Shown: positions 54,670 through 63,109 of the stretch, piece by piece | Layout: the number at the start of each line of letters is the position of its first letter | Numbering within the stretch: the stretch's first letter is position 1 | Source: Endozoicomonas euniceicola | GTDB taxonomy: Bacteria; Pseudomonadota; Gammaproteobacteria; Pseudomonadales; Endozoicomonadaceae | Direction: 5' to 3' | DNA length: 64,000 bases | Assembly: GCF_025562755.1 (NCBI RefSeq) | Contig: NZ_CP103300.1 | Span: 1,625,501 to 1,689,500, forward strand | Position numbers and translations under genes: made by a program | Notes under the pieces: model-generated | Database searches by the model: none | Told to the model about the DNA's origin: nothing | The model's input: the letters and a program-made list of their open reading frames with translations, nothing else

Positions 54670-55018
54670 TGGAATGTGAAAACCACGCAGTGTTGGACAC
54701 CCATCGAAATCAACCGCCCCAGAAAAACCGACAAAAACAGTAAGGAAAAAGAAGTCGCTCCCATCTACAAAAAAGCGCTGACCGACCCTTATGGACGACT
54801 GGGTTACAGTATTCCGCCCCATGATAACGGCGATCTCGCTTTCGTACAGACATGCTCGCCAGTTTGAAAGACAATGGTCGCATGGGTGTAGTACTGCCCC
54901 ACGGCATACTGTTCCGGGGCGGTGAAGAAGGCAAAATCCGCACCGACCTGGGAAGGGCAACGCCGAACTGCCCGGTGATCGCATTGAATCCGTCATCGGC
55001 CGGATTGTCTCCACACTG
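54670..55018 (+). pseudogene. Second hsdM fragment (middle part)
   Basis: Two frames read KKALTDPYGRLGYSIPPHDNGDLAFVQ, then MLASLKDNGRMGVVLPHGILFRGGEEGKIRTDL. This is the methylase middle region, deleted from the remnant at 49147. It breaks at CGTCATCGGC and is joined to GGATTGTCTCC..., which at 50871 follows the hsdS remnant. It is therefore a deletion derivative of a second hsdMS copy. Confidence 0.8.
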
Positions 55019-55066
55019 CGGAAGCAATTCCCTTTAATAGCATGATATCCGTGCTATTATGATTCG

Positions 55067-55360
55067 ATGATTACTTCATTCAAAGACAAGGCGACTGAAG
55101 ATATCTTTAATGGCACGGCCTCTCGTCATGCCCGAAAGGCCTGTCCACAGTCGCTCTGGCGCCTGGCCTGCCGCAAACTGGATCAACTTGATTCGGTGTC
55201 GTCACTGGATGATCTCAGGCTTCCTCCGGGCAATCGTCTTGAGGTTTTATCTGGCAACCGAAAAGGACAATACAGCATCCGGATTAATGATCAGTACAGA
55301 ATTTGCTTTGTCTGGCTTAAGTCTGCCCCGGCAGAAGTGGAAGTAACGGATTACCATTAG
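55067..55360 (+). CDS. higB: HigB-type toxin (RelE fold)
   Basis: This 97-residue mRNA interferase has the family core RKLDQLDSVSSLDDLRLPPGNRLEVLSGNRKGQYSIRINDQYRICFVW and the ending VEVTDYH, all intact. It lies 11 bp upstream of higA. Unlike the 32-kb module, this pair looks functional. Confidence 0.94.
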   Translation: MITSFKDKATEDIFNGTASRHARKACPQSLWRLACRKLDQLDSVSSLDDLRLPPGNRLEVLSGNRKGQYSIRINDQYRICFVWLKSAPAEVEVTDYH

Positions 55361-55371
55361 GAGCACAACCA

Positions 55372-55683
55372 ATGACCCGCATCCCCACAAACCGCCCCCC
55401 CACTCATCCCGGTGAAATGCTGCTGGAAGAGTTCCTGTTACCGATGGATATTACTCAGCGGGAGCTGGCGTCAGCTATTCATGTCCCTTACCAGCGAGTC
55501 AACGAACTCGTCAACGGCAAACGGGGCATTACCCCTAGCACTGCCCTGCGACTGGCTCGCTTTTTTGGTATGTCGCCAGACTTCTGGCTTAACCTGCAAT
55601 TACGATGGGATTTATACAAGGTACAACAGGCTGAAAAAAACGATATTGACCGGATAGAGGCGTTTGCAAAAAGGAGCCCATAA
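55372..55683 (+). CDS. higA: HigA-type antitoxin
   Basis: The 103-residue XRE protein has the signature THPGEMLLEEFLLPMDITQRELASAIHVPYQRVNELVNGKRGIT and the ending FWLNLQLRWDLYK. It should neutralise the HigB upstream and repress the operon. It is the second higA in the window and is only moderately similar to the one at 32367. Confidence 0.94.
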   Translation: MTRIPTNRPPTHPGEMLLEEFLLPMDITQRELASAIHVPYQRVNELVNGKRGITPSTALRLARFFGMSPDFWLNLQLRWDLYKVQQAEKNDIDRIEAFAKRSP

Positions 55684-55691
55684 AATCTAAT

Positions 55692-56600
55692 CTAGATTTT
55701 AGCCTTATATACCTCAAAAAAAACTTTACATTCAGGTTCAACACCTAAGAATTTCCTTGAAATTGAAAAAATTCTAAAGTACGGTTTGTCGCTCGAATTT
55801 GCCAGGACTGAAAACAATGTAGGCAAAAACTTTTGATTAAAACTAGCTTTAGATACTGGTTTATTTATTTTTGTACTTACAATTCTATTAAATGCTGCTT
55901 TAGCTTTCCCAAACTCTTTGTGATATAACATTCCCTTTTTTAGGCCATCTACTTGCTCTTCAGATAAAGGGATAGCAAGTTTTTTCTTGCTATGTAGTAA
56001 ATACAAATCCTTTGATCGTGTAAATTTTTTTTCAGACTCATCTATTGTTTGATATCCGCCATTAATCCATTGATTTAATGTAAAAATAGAGACCATTGAT
56101 TGTAAGAGATAAAATTCTTTATTTTTTCTGAGAATAACGAAATCATGTTTGTCTCCTCCAAGACCATAAGCAGAGTCTTTAAGCTTATGAACAAATATAT
56201 AATCATGTTCCTCGTCAGCATTGATATATTTTATATATTTATCTTTATCACCGAACAGAAAAATGGAAGCCTCAGAAAGTTCCTCTTTAGCAAAGTTTTT
56301 TTGAATGGATAATGCTGTTTTATGACATATTGTTTCTTCTTTTAATTCATCGGTAGTTGATTTTAATTGTTGCAAAATTATGTCATTTACTTTTATAGGA
56401 AACCTGTCATGCACTACTTTTTCATAGGGATTTAATGTTGTAGAACGACTATCAGCTAGAAGACATCTATTTTCATCTTCTTTAATATCAACTTTTTTTG
56501 AAACATAACAAGCAGAGCTGTCAAGTGTACTCGGAATGGATTGAGTTTTTTTCTGCAATACAGTTTTTTGTAAAAAATTATTTGAACATGCTCCCTCCAT
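55692..56600 (-). CDS. AT-rich hypothetical protein (302 aa)
   Basis: This soluble, Lys- and Ser-rich protein has no signal peptide or recognisable domain. Its base composition is visibly AT-richer than the neighbours (long A/T runs and many AAA/TTT codons), which suggests recent acquisition. It lies between higBA and the IS605-derived remnant. The combination of foreign composition, lack of family and isolated position is what effector or cargo genes often show, but no secretion signal can be identified. Confidence 0.65.
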   Translation of the reverse strand: MEGACSNNFLQKTVLQKKTQSIPSTLDSSACYVSKKVDIKEDENRCLLADSRSTTLNPYEKVVHDRFPIKVNDIILQQLKSTTDELKEETICHKTALSIQKNFAKEELSEASIFLFGDKDKYIKYINADEEHDYIFVHKLKDSAYGLGGDKHDFVILRKNKEFYLLQSMVSIFTLNQWINGGYQTIDESEKKFTRSKDLYLLHSKKKLAIPLSEEQVDGLKKGMLYHKEFGKAKAAFNRIVSTKINKPVSKASFNQKFLPTLFSVLANSSDKPYFRIFSISRKFLGVEPECKVFFEVYKAKI

Positions 56601-56698
56601 GGCCGTAATACTCCTTTTTTAACTAATAATTTATTGTAACTGCTCACATGTGATAAATGATTTGACTCGAAATTACCGGTAAAGTTCATTTACTCAGA

Positions 56699-57142
56699 TT
56701 TAACGAACCTTGCGAAATTCTCCATCCATAGCCTCTCATTGGGAGCGGCGCGACCTTTGAAGGTTTGGATGGAGATGGATAGCGAGGCTTGCGTAGAGCA
56801 AGCCCATGTACTAACTTCAGTGCACTGCGAAACCCTGCATAATGGGCTTGGTGGCTGAGACAACAGCCTACACGACAGACAGATAAGCCTCTGGAAAAAT
56901 ACTCAAGCGTCACCGTTGCTGGACTAACTACGAGAAACAAATCAGGAAAACACAACCGTTTTCTGGCTTCTACCGCCGATGCGCTGGGACACGGCGTATG
57001 TGTAAAGAGTTCCCCTGTCGTGGTTCGGCAACCTGTACGACAGCGAGAGACTATGTTATTTGACATAGTGGGTCGCACGTAATTCCCGATTAGAAGCCCC
57101 CACTAGAATCGGCTTGCCGATTTAGTGGAGGGAGTGTGTCAC
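56699..57142 (+). mobile_element. IS605-type remnant without tnpB
   Basis: The left end (56699-56785) is the half-palindrome shared with 9042-9138 and 3928. The right end (57000-57142) matches the tnpB element right end: CGCTGGGA, GTGTAAAGAG, the hairpin CCACTAGAATCGGC/GCCGATTTAGTGG, and TCAC at 57139-57142. The 200 bp between show no tnpB reading frame. It is a non-autonomous derivative that keeps both ends and the guide-RNA-like structure. Confidence 0.75.
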
Positions 57143-57179
57143 TTGCCTGGGTATTGAACGGTGTTCGAGTATTTTCTAC

Positions 57180-57209
57180 ATGGCAAAAAAGATATACCTC
57201 TTTTGCCAT
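57180..57209. repeat. Short inverted repeat
   Basis: ATGGCAAAA/TTTTGCCAT forms a hairpin with a 12-base loop between the IS605 remnant and the REP-like repeat. It may be a terminator-like or border structure; its role is unclear. Confidence 0.5.
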
Positions 57210-57282
57210 GACCCAAGCCCTATACCACCAACCGAGGGAGTCTATCACCGCGCGGAAGCTGCACTCACTCATACCAGTTTCT

Positions 57283-57350
57283 CCGTCATTCCTGCGAAGG
57301 CGGGAATCTACCAGGGCAGTGGCTCCCAGCCTTCACGGGATGACGATGGG
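57283..57350. repeat. REP-like palindrome
   Basis: CGTCATTCCTGCGAAGGCGG..., followed by CACGGGATGACGATGG, matches the widespread proteobacterial extragenic palindrome type (GTCATTCCCGCGAAGGCGGGAAT). It lies just after the livK stop codon region on the opposite strand. Confidence 0.7.
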
Positions 57351-57380
57351 ACATTTTTCTCTGCTACTTCCCTGAGACTA

Positions 57381-58502
57381 TCAATCGAGCGCCGTCTTGG
57401 TGCCATCAGCATGCCACTGATACACGACAAAGCTAAAGTCTTTGAGGTCGCCCTTACCATCGAAGGTCAGCTGTCCGGTGGGAGTCGCAAAAACATTTCG
57501 ACGCAGCACTTCAGCGACTTCCTCAGGGTCTTCATTTTTAGTTATCTTCATGCCGTCTGCCATGACCTGAACAGCAGAGTAAGCCGGGAAAACAAAGGGA
57601 CCTGATGCATCATCGCCTTTTGCCTTGATAGCTTTAACCAGTCTGGCATTGGCCGGGTCCTGATCGAAACTCTTTGGCAGGGTAACCAGTAAGCCTTCTG
57701 AAGCTTCGCCGGCAATAGCAGATATATCTTTGTTACCCACGCCTTCCGGTCCCATAAACGGTACCTTCAAACCCTTCTCAGCACTCTGGCGCAAGATCAA
57801 ACCCAGTTCAGGGTGGTAGCCGCCATAGTAAACAAATTCGACATTTTCTCTTTTCAGCTTGGCAATGAGCGCAGAAAAGTCTTTGTCACCGGAGGTAACG
57901 CCTTCAAACACCGCTACATTAATACCTGCCTTTTCCACAACGTCCTTAACCGCTCTGGCAATACCTTCGCCATATTGTTGTTTGTCGTGGATCACGGCCA
58001 TTTTTTTTGGCCTGATTTTTTCAACGATATATTGTCCTGCGGTTGGCCCCTGCAAACTGTCCAGACCGATGGTGCGGAAAATCATTTTATAACCACGGCT
58101 GGTAATATCCGGGCTGGTTGAAGCCGCGGTAATCATTAAAATGCCTTCGTCTTCGTAAATATCAGAGGCTGGCTGAGTGGAGGAGGAGCACAGGTGACCA
58201 ACAACAAAACGGAGCCTCTGGTTAACAATTTTGTTCGCTACTGCTACGGCCTGTTTAGGGTCGCAGGCATCGTCGTAAACAATGGCTTCCAGTTGCTTGC
58301 CATTAACACCGCCCGCTTTATTGATCTGCTCAATCGCCATTTTGGCACCGATAAACTGCATATCCCCATACTGTGCAACCGGGCCTGTTACAGGACCCGC
58401 CAGTGCAATTTTAATGGTATCCTCAGCCCGGGCCATACCTATGCCCCCAGCCAACAGCACGGATGCCGCAAGGCTTAATAATGTCTTTTTATTATTCTTC
58501 AT
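57381..58502 (-). CDS. livK: Branched-chain amino-acid ABC binding protein LivK
   Basis: This periplasmic binding protein of about 373 residues has a signal peptide MKNNKKTLLSLAASVLLAGGIGMARA. It has the LIVBP fold (IKIALAGPVTGPVAQYGDMQFIGAKMAIEQINKAGGVNGKQLE, later AVIHDKQQYGEGIARAV and VYYGGYHPELGLILRQS). The ATG at 58502 has AGGAAGGGG upstream. It would normally be followed directly by livH; here 13.7 kb of mobile and decayed DNA intervenes, so subunit genes are split between two transcripts. Confidence 0.95.
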   Translation of the reverse strand: MKNNKKTLLSLAASVLLAGGIGMARAEDTIKIALAGPVTGPVAQYGDMQFIGAKMAIEQINKAGGVNGKQLEAIVYDDACDPKQAVAVANKIVNQRLRFVVGHLCSSSTQPASDIYEDEGILMITAASTSPDITSRGYKMIFRTIGLDSLQGPTAGQYIVEKIRPKKMAVIHDKQQYGEGIARAVKDVVEKAGINVAVFEGVTSGDKDFSALIAKLKRENVEFVYYGGYHPELGLILRQSAEKGLKVPFMGPEGVGNKDISAIAGEASEGLLVTLPKSFDQDPANARLVKAIKAKGDDASGPFVFPAYSAVQVMADGMKITKNEDPEEVAEVLRRNVFATPTGQLTFDGKGDLKDFSFVVYQWHADGTKTALD

Positions 58503-58829
58503 TGTTTTGACGCCCCTTCCTGAAGGATGATTGCGATTTGTTATTTTAAAATCCCTGGTGCTTACCATTGGCTATATTAATAATTTTTTACAGTCATATC
58601 AGCAACTATGTGCTTCTTTTTACCATGATTTTTTCATTGCCTGAGCAGGCAGGCAGCCCCCCCCTCCCCAATGGCTTCTTATAAGACATAAGTCGAAATT
58701 CCGACCAAAGTCGCAGGGAGAAATATCAGTAACCACTTTAAACTGACTGATATAAAAGGAAAAAACTCAATCAAAGGCTCAAAAAACAATAACAACATCA
58801 GAAAAGCCTGTCATAGAGGAAGCTTTACT
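58503..58829. other. Upstream region of livK and small peptide gene
   Basis: No gene is seen. It is AT-rich and should hold the livK promoter on the minus strand and the promoter of the 41-residue peptide on the plus strand. A run of C residues lies near 58656-58668. Confidence 0.4.
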
Positions 58830-58955
58830 ATGGAAATGAAAGACAATATGAAGGGTTACGACTATAAGCTTGGATTCAGCGAACTTATCATACTGACCCT
58901 ATCATTTGGCAGCATTCTCGCAGCCTTGCATTTTTTCTTAGGCAGTGTTTTCTAA
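58830..58955 (+). CDS. Small single-TM membrane protein (41 aa)
   Basis: MEMKDNMKGYDYKLGFSELI is followed by a hydrophobic helix (LTLSFGSILAALHFFLG) and a short tail. The ribosome-binding site GAGGA lies 11 bp before the ATG, and a terminator follows the stop. No family is recognised. It could be a subunit or regulator of a membrane complex. Confidence 0.6.
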   Translation: MEMKDNMKGYDYKLGFSELIILTLSFGSILAALHFFLGSVF

Positions 58956-58993
58956 AGCGTTTTCTGATCGCAGTATGTGCAACAAGATTCATT

Positions 58994-59024
58994 AAAAGCG
59001 GCCGGTTTAACCGGCCGTTTTTAA
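58994..59024. terminator. Bidirectional terminator
   Basis: AAAAGCGGCCGG/CCGGCCGTTTTT with loop TTTAA lies between the small membrane protein gene and the convergent rpiA. Confidence 0.9.
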
Positions 59025-59041
59025 TGAACAGGAAGTAATCA

Positions 59042-59713
59042 TCAGGCAGTGATGGTTTTCACGCCTTCTTCAGTACCCAGCAACAGTACATTGGCTGGTC
59101 GGGCAGCAAATAAGCCGTTAGTGACTACACCAACGATCTGGTTGATTGCCTCTTCCGTAGCAACCGGATCAATAATTTGCATATTCCAGACATCCAGAAT
59201 GACATTACCATTGTCAGTCATGACGCCTTCCCGGTAAGCCGGATCACCACCCAGCTTAACCAGTTCACGGGCAACATAGCTGCGAGCCATTGGAATCACT
59301 TCAACGGGCAGAGGGAACTCACCCAACACATCGACTTTCTTGCTGCCATCCGCAATGCAGATAAATTCATCCGCCACGGCCGCTACAATTTTTTCACGGG
59401 TCAGTGCCGCGCCACCCCCTTTGATCAGGTGCAAGTGTTCATTGGTTTCATCAGCGCCATCGATATAAAAGCGCAGGCTGGAAACACTGTTCAGATCATA
59501 AACGGGAATACCGTGACCTTTAAGACGTTCTGCAGAGGCTTCAGAACTGGCCACACAGCCATCAAATTTCGTCTTGTGATCTGCCAGGGCATCAATAAAG
59601 AAGTTAGCGGTTGAACCTGTACCGATACCAATGATCATGTCATCTTCCAGATGTGGAAGAATACGTTCCAGAGCGGCTTCTGCCGTTGCCTTTTTCAGTT
59701 CGTCCTGAGTCAT
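59042..59713 (-). CDS. rpiA: Ribose-5-phosphate isomerase A
   Basis: The 223-residue enzyme interconverts ribulose and ribose 5-phosphate. Motifs are [41 protein letters not shown] (catalytic Asp and Lys region) and [20 protein letters not shown]. The start at 59713 (MTQDELKK) follows GAAGG and matches the family; longer frames upstream run into ilvA. It is divergent from ilvA, a common gammaproteobacterial arrangement. Confidence 0.96.
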   Translation of the reverse strand: MTQDELKKATAEAALERILPHLEDDMIIGIGTGSTANFFIDALADHKTKFDGCVASSEASAERLKGHGIPVYDLNSVSSLRFYIDGADETNEHLHLIKGGGAALTREKIVAAVADEFICIADGSKKVDVLGEFPLPVEVIPMARSYVARELVKLGGDPAYREGVMTDNGNVILDVWNMQIIDPVATEEAINQIVGVVTNGLFAARPANVLLLGTEEGVKTITA

Positions 59714-59841
59714 TACGTTACCTTCACCAGCATGGGACATGGGGAAAACGGGAATTATACTACTCAACCCAAGCCGATTTCCTTTAGAATGCAAAAAACT
59801 AATGAAACTCCAAAAAAAGTCAGTACAAATAGCAGAACAAA

Positions 59842-61356
59842 ATGCCTCACCATTATATAAGAAAGATTCTGGAAGCCAGAGTCTACGATGTCGCGGTGGA
59901 AACACCTGTCGATCCAGCCCCTTTCCTGAGCGAGCGTCTGGGCAATAATATTCTTCTCAAGCGGGAAGACCTGCAACCGGTGTTTTCTTTCAAAATTCGT
60001 GGTGCCTATAACAAAATTGCCCAGCTTAACAAAGAACAGAAAAGTCGCGGTGTCATTGCCGCTTCAGCAGGTAACCACGCCCAGGGCGTAGCACTGGCAG
60101 CAAAAAAACTGGGCATTGACGCCATTATTGTTATGCCCACCACCACACCGGAAATAAAGGTTCGGTCCTGTAAAGCAAGAGGTGCCAGAGTCATTCTCCA
60201 TGGAGACGCCTTTGACCAGGCACTGGAACATGCCCTGGAACTGGTTGACCAGCATGGTTACACCTTTATCCACCCTTACGACGACCCGGATACCATTGCC
60301 GGACAGGGAACCATCGGCATGGAAATACTCCGCCAGCATACCGGTCCGCTGGATGCCGTTTTTGTTCCTGTCGGCGGTGGAGGACTGGCTGCCGGTATTG
60401 CCACCTACATCAAGTATCTCCGTCCGGACATCAAAGTGATTGGCGTTGAATACGAAGAGTCCGCCTGCCTGAAGGCTGCATTAGACGTCGATGAACGTGT
60501 AGTACTCCCCCATGTTGGCCTCTTTGCTGATGGTATTGCCGTGGCACAAATTGGTGAGGAAAGCTTCAGGCTTTGCAGGGAATATATTGACGAAGTCATA
60601 ACTGTCAGCGCCGATGAAATCTGCGCCGCCATAAAAGACATCTTCGATGACACCCGTTCGGTCTGTGAAACCGCAGGCGCAACGGCGGTTGCAGGTTTGA
60701 AGAAATACGTAGAGCAGGAAGGCGTTCAACAGCAAACACTGATGGCAATAGACTCCGGTGCCAACGTTAACTTTGACCGTCTGCGCTATGTGTCTGAACG
60801 GGCAGAACTGGGTGAAAAGCGTGAGGCGATTATCTCCGTCACTATCCCGGAATGCCCCGGCAGTTTTAAAACTTTCTGCGAAACACTGGGCAAGCGCAGT
60901 GTCACCGAGTTTAACTACCGTTATCACGACCCGGTTAATGCCCGTATTTTTGTGGGTGTTCAGGTGCATCCGGACCAGATGCCCATCGATAACCTGATCA
61001 ACGAACTGCACGACAAGGGTTATCCGGTAGAAAACCTGACGGATAACGAGATGGCGAAACTGCACGTTCGCCATATGGTCGGTGGACACAGCAGCGCCAT
61101 AGATAATGAGGTGGTTTACTGCTTTGAATTCCCGGAGCGTCCCGGGGCTTTACTCAACTTCCTGAACAAGCTGGGTAAACGCTGGAATATCAGCATGTTC
61201 CATTATCGAAATCACGGCGCTGCCTATGGGCGTGTCGCGGTTGGTCTGGATGTTCCACCAAAGGAACAGGTGCATATCAGTGGTTTCCTCGATGAAATCG
61301 GCTACCGCTATTGCGAAGAAACCAGCAACAAAGCTTATAAAGCATTTCTTGGTTAG
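59842..61356 (+). CDS. ilvA: Threonine dehydratase, biosynthetic
   Basis: The 504-residue PLP enzyme makes 2-oxobutanoate for isoleucine. The Schiff-base Lys lies in [14 protein letters not shown] phosphate is bound by [10 protein letters not shown], and AGNHAQGVA is conserved. Two ACT-like regulatory domains follow (about 325-410 and 420-504), which confer isoleucine control. A diverged piece of its second-last region (around codons 372-390) is repeated at 62595-62660. Confidence 0.96.
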   Translation: MPHHYIRKILEARVYDVAVETPVDPAPFLSERLGNNILLKREDLQPVFSFKIRGAYNKIAQLNKEQKSRGVIAASAGNHAQGVALAAKKLGIDAIIVMPTTTPEIKVRSCKARGARVILHGDAFDQALEHALELVDQHGYTFIHPYDDPDTIAGQGTIGMEILRQHTGPLDAVFVPVGGGGLAAGIATYIKYLRPDIKVIGVEYEESACLKAALDVDERVVLPHVGLFADGIAVAQIGEESFRLCREYIDEVITVSADEICAAIKDIFDDTRSVCETAGATAVAGLKKYVEQEGVQQQTLMAIDSGANVNFDRLRYVSERAELGEKREAIISVTIPECPGSFKTFCETLGKRSVTEFNYRYHDPVNARIFVGVQVHPDQMPIDNLINELHDKGYPVENLTDNEMAKLHVRHMVGGHSSAIDNEVVYCFEFPERPGALLNFLNKLGKRWNISMFHYRNHGAAYGRVAVGLDVPPKEQVHISGFLDEIGYRYCEETSNKAYKAFLG

Positions 61357-61669
61357 TGCCTTTGCCCAAATCTGATGACGGGAGTCTTATGGCTCCCATC
61401 ACCAAGCCGGGCTAAGCCAGCCCATGGCTGCCGATAACATAATCCCGCTATTAACATACTCAGCCAGTATGATATTTCTGTTGATCATTGATCATTAATC
61501 ATGGCCACACTAGCCAACTTGACGATTTCAGCAGCACCATAAAGCCTGTGCTACTTTGTATGTTCTTACATCGGAATGTGCTTTACGCTTTCAACAATGA
61601 AAAACCTTCAATAGGAAGCCAGCAACAGGAAGCCAGACCGAAACCTTAATATAAGCTGGAAGTAAAAAA
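61357..61669. other. Duplicated leader region, copy 1
   Basis: The stretch is noncoding. It contains two hairpins near 61380-61424 (GGGAG/CTCCC and GGGCT/AGCCC), the first of which may end ilvA transcription, and a Shine-Dalgarno-like GGAAG before the ATG at 61670. Nearly the whole stretch recurs at 62817-63109 with small indels. Confidence 0.8.
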
Positions 61670-62641
61670 ATGTATCGTAATTCAGACAACCTGAAAAAAT
61701 GTCTGCCTGGGTTAGTTTTTTTGATCCTTGTTTCCTGCTACAGCTACTCAGCCGCTATTCCAATTCCATACACTGATTTCATCAAAGAAAGATTGGTGCT
61801 TATCACTGGCTTTAATGATGATAAAGAATGGTCCTGCATGGCTTACCTTCAGAGTAGGGAACTCGCTGCCACCAGTACAGAGTGTGCGGAGCGAATTAAG
61901 AATTCAGAAAACCCAGACAATCTGACACTCATAAGAGAAACAGGAGAGTCACTTAAATTCACCCTGTCTTCTGATAAGCCAAAAAAGGGCATTCATTATC
62001 TCAAGCCAGAGCCTGGCCTTACTTTAGAAGGCGAGCTACCAACTGACTCTTTCCCAATCTTTGACCCAGACGAATCAATTGTTAATGTCTGGTATCCGTC
62101 TGGCAGTCACGAACAACTGACTTTTCAATCAATGCGATTACCAATGCAGGCTGGAGAACACCCAAGAATAAAAAAACTTTCCGATTTACCTTCCCCTGTA
62201 TCCGGAACTCCTGTTTTTCATAATGGTCTACCCATTTGCATTTTATCAACAGATGGTCGTTGTGTTCGTTACGAGTACAGCACTTGCATGAAGTTCTGTA
62301 ATCACTCCAGCTGCACCGTCGGCTATATTGACCCTGAGCGACCCGATAATACTTTTTTTTCTCTAGATTGTGGTCAATGGGCTTGGTGTGAATTTAATGT
62401 GAAGGGCAAAGAAGATTATTGCACCGGGGATACGTGGGCTTGCCAAAAGAAGAATTGCAATAGTTTTTTTAGCCATGACCATTGCGTCAAAAGTAGCTCA
62501 GATAAACAACTTCAATGCGATCCGAGTTATGTAGCGTATACAGCTGTGACATTACTGCCGGCATTTATTTTGGCTATTCCCATCGGCTTTATTGTTTATA
62601 ATCGGTATTCAGGTGTATCCAGACCAGATACCCATCGATAA
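61670..62641 (+). CDS. Cys-rich exported protein with C-terminal TM, copy 1
   Basis: The 323-residue protein has a lipoprotein-type signal (GLVFLILVSC) and about 18 cysteines in the last half. The pattern WSCMAYLQSRELAATSTEC...SGTPVFHNGLPICIL resembles a trypsin-like fold whose His and Ser sites have been lost. A transmembrane helix lies near residues 289-309 (VTLLPAFILAIPIGFIVY). The final residues YSGVSRPDTHR are read out of frame from an ilvA-derived fragment, so this C-terminus is chimeric. A second copy starts 1440 bp later. Confidence 0.75.
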   Translation: MYRNSDNLKKCLPGLVFLILVSCYSYSAAIPIPYTDFIKERLVLITGFNDDKEWSCMAYLQSRELAATSTECAERIKNSENPDNLTLIRETGESLKFTLSSDKPKKGIHYLKPEPGLTLEGELPTDSFPIFDPDESIVNVWYPSGSHEQLTFQSMRLPMQAGEHPRIKKLSDLPSPVSGTPVFHNGLPICILSTDGRCVRYEYSTCMKFCNHSSCTVGYIDPERPDNTFFSLDCGQWAWCEFNVKGKEDYCTGDTWACQKKNCNSFFSHDHCVKSSSDKQLQCDPSYVAYTAVTLLPAFILAIPIGFIVYNRYSGVSRPDTHR

Positions 62642-62660
62642 CCTGGTCAACGAACTGCAC
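62595..62660 (+). pseudogene. Fragment of ilvA regulatory region
   Basis: One frame here translates as FIIGIQVYPDQIPIDNLVNELH, matching [22 protein letters not shown] of ilvA (60945-61011). It is diverged at both DNA and protein level and overlaps, in another frame, the end of the Cys-rich protein copy 1. Confidence 0.85.
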
Positions 62661-62696
62661 TTACAAGGCATTTCCTGGTTCGTGAATTCAAGGTTA

Positions 62697-62811
62697 GGGG
62701 CGCAGCATTCAATAACTTACCGGGCTTTTGGCTGTTGGCTTTTGGCTATTAGCTGCTCATACAGCCAACCGCCAAAAGCCAACAGCGGTATATTATGTTC
62801 TGCTGCTTCCC
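62697..62811. mobile_element. Heptad-palindrome element, copy 2
   Basis: This 115-bp element is flanked by TTA (62694-62696 and 62812-62814). It has the same ends as the copy in the IS4 transposase. The arms contain three TTTTGGC/TGTTGGC-type heptads and the complementary set, net two heptads fewer than copy 1. Confidence 0.88.
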
Positions 62812-62814
62812 TTA

Positions 62815-63109
62815 GTGTCTTTGCTCAAGTCTGATGACGGGAGTCTTATGGCTCCCATCACCAAGCCGGGCTAAGCCAGCCCATGGCTGCCGATAACATA
62901 ATCCCACTATTAACATACTCAGCCAGTTTGATATTTCTGTTGATCATCAATCATGGCCACACTGATTTCAGCAGCACCATAAAGCCTGTGCTACTTTGTA
63001 TGTTCTCACATCGGAATGTGCTTTACGCTTTCAACAATGAAAAACCTTTAATAAGAAGCCAGCAACAGGAAGCCAGCCCGTGACCTTAATATAAACTGGA
63101 AGTAAAAAA
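62815..63109. other. Duplicated leader region, copy 2
   Basis: The segment is homologous to 61357-61669, with a few substitutions and deletions. It contains the same two hairpins and leads to the second Cys-rich gene. Confidence 0.85.

Noticed and set aside
56686..57078. 130-codon minus-strand frame across the IS605 remnant
   Set aside because: It crosses the palindromic left end and the right-end hairpin, and the frame shows no relation to TnpA or TnpB.
62883..63083. 66-codon frame in the second duplicated leader
   Set aside because: The corresponding frame in the first leader copy is not conserved, and the region is noncoding by comparison of the two copies.
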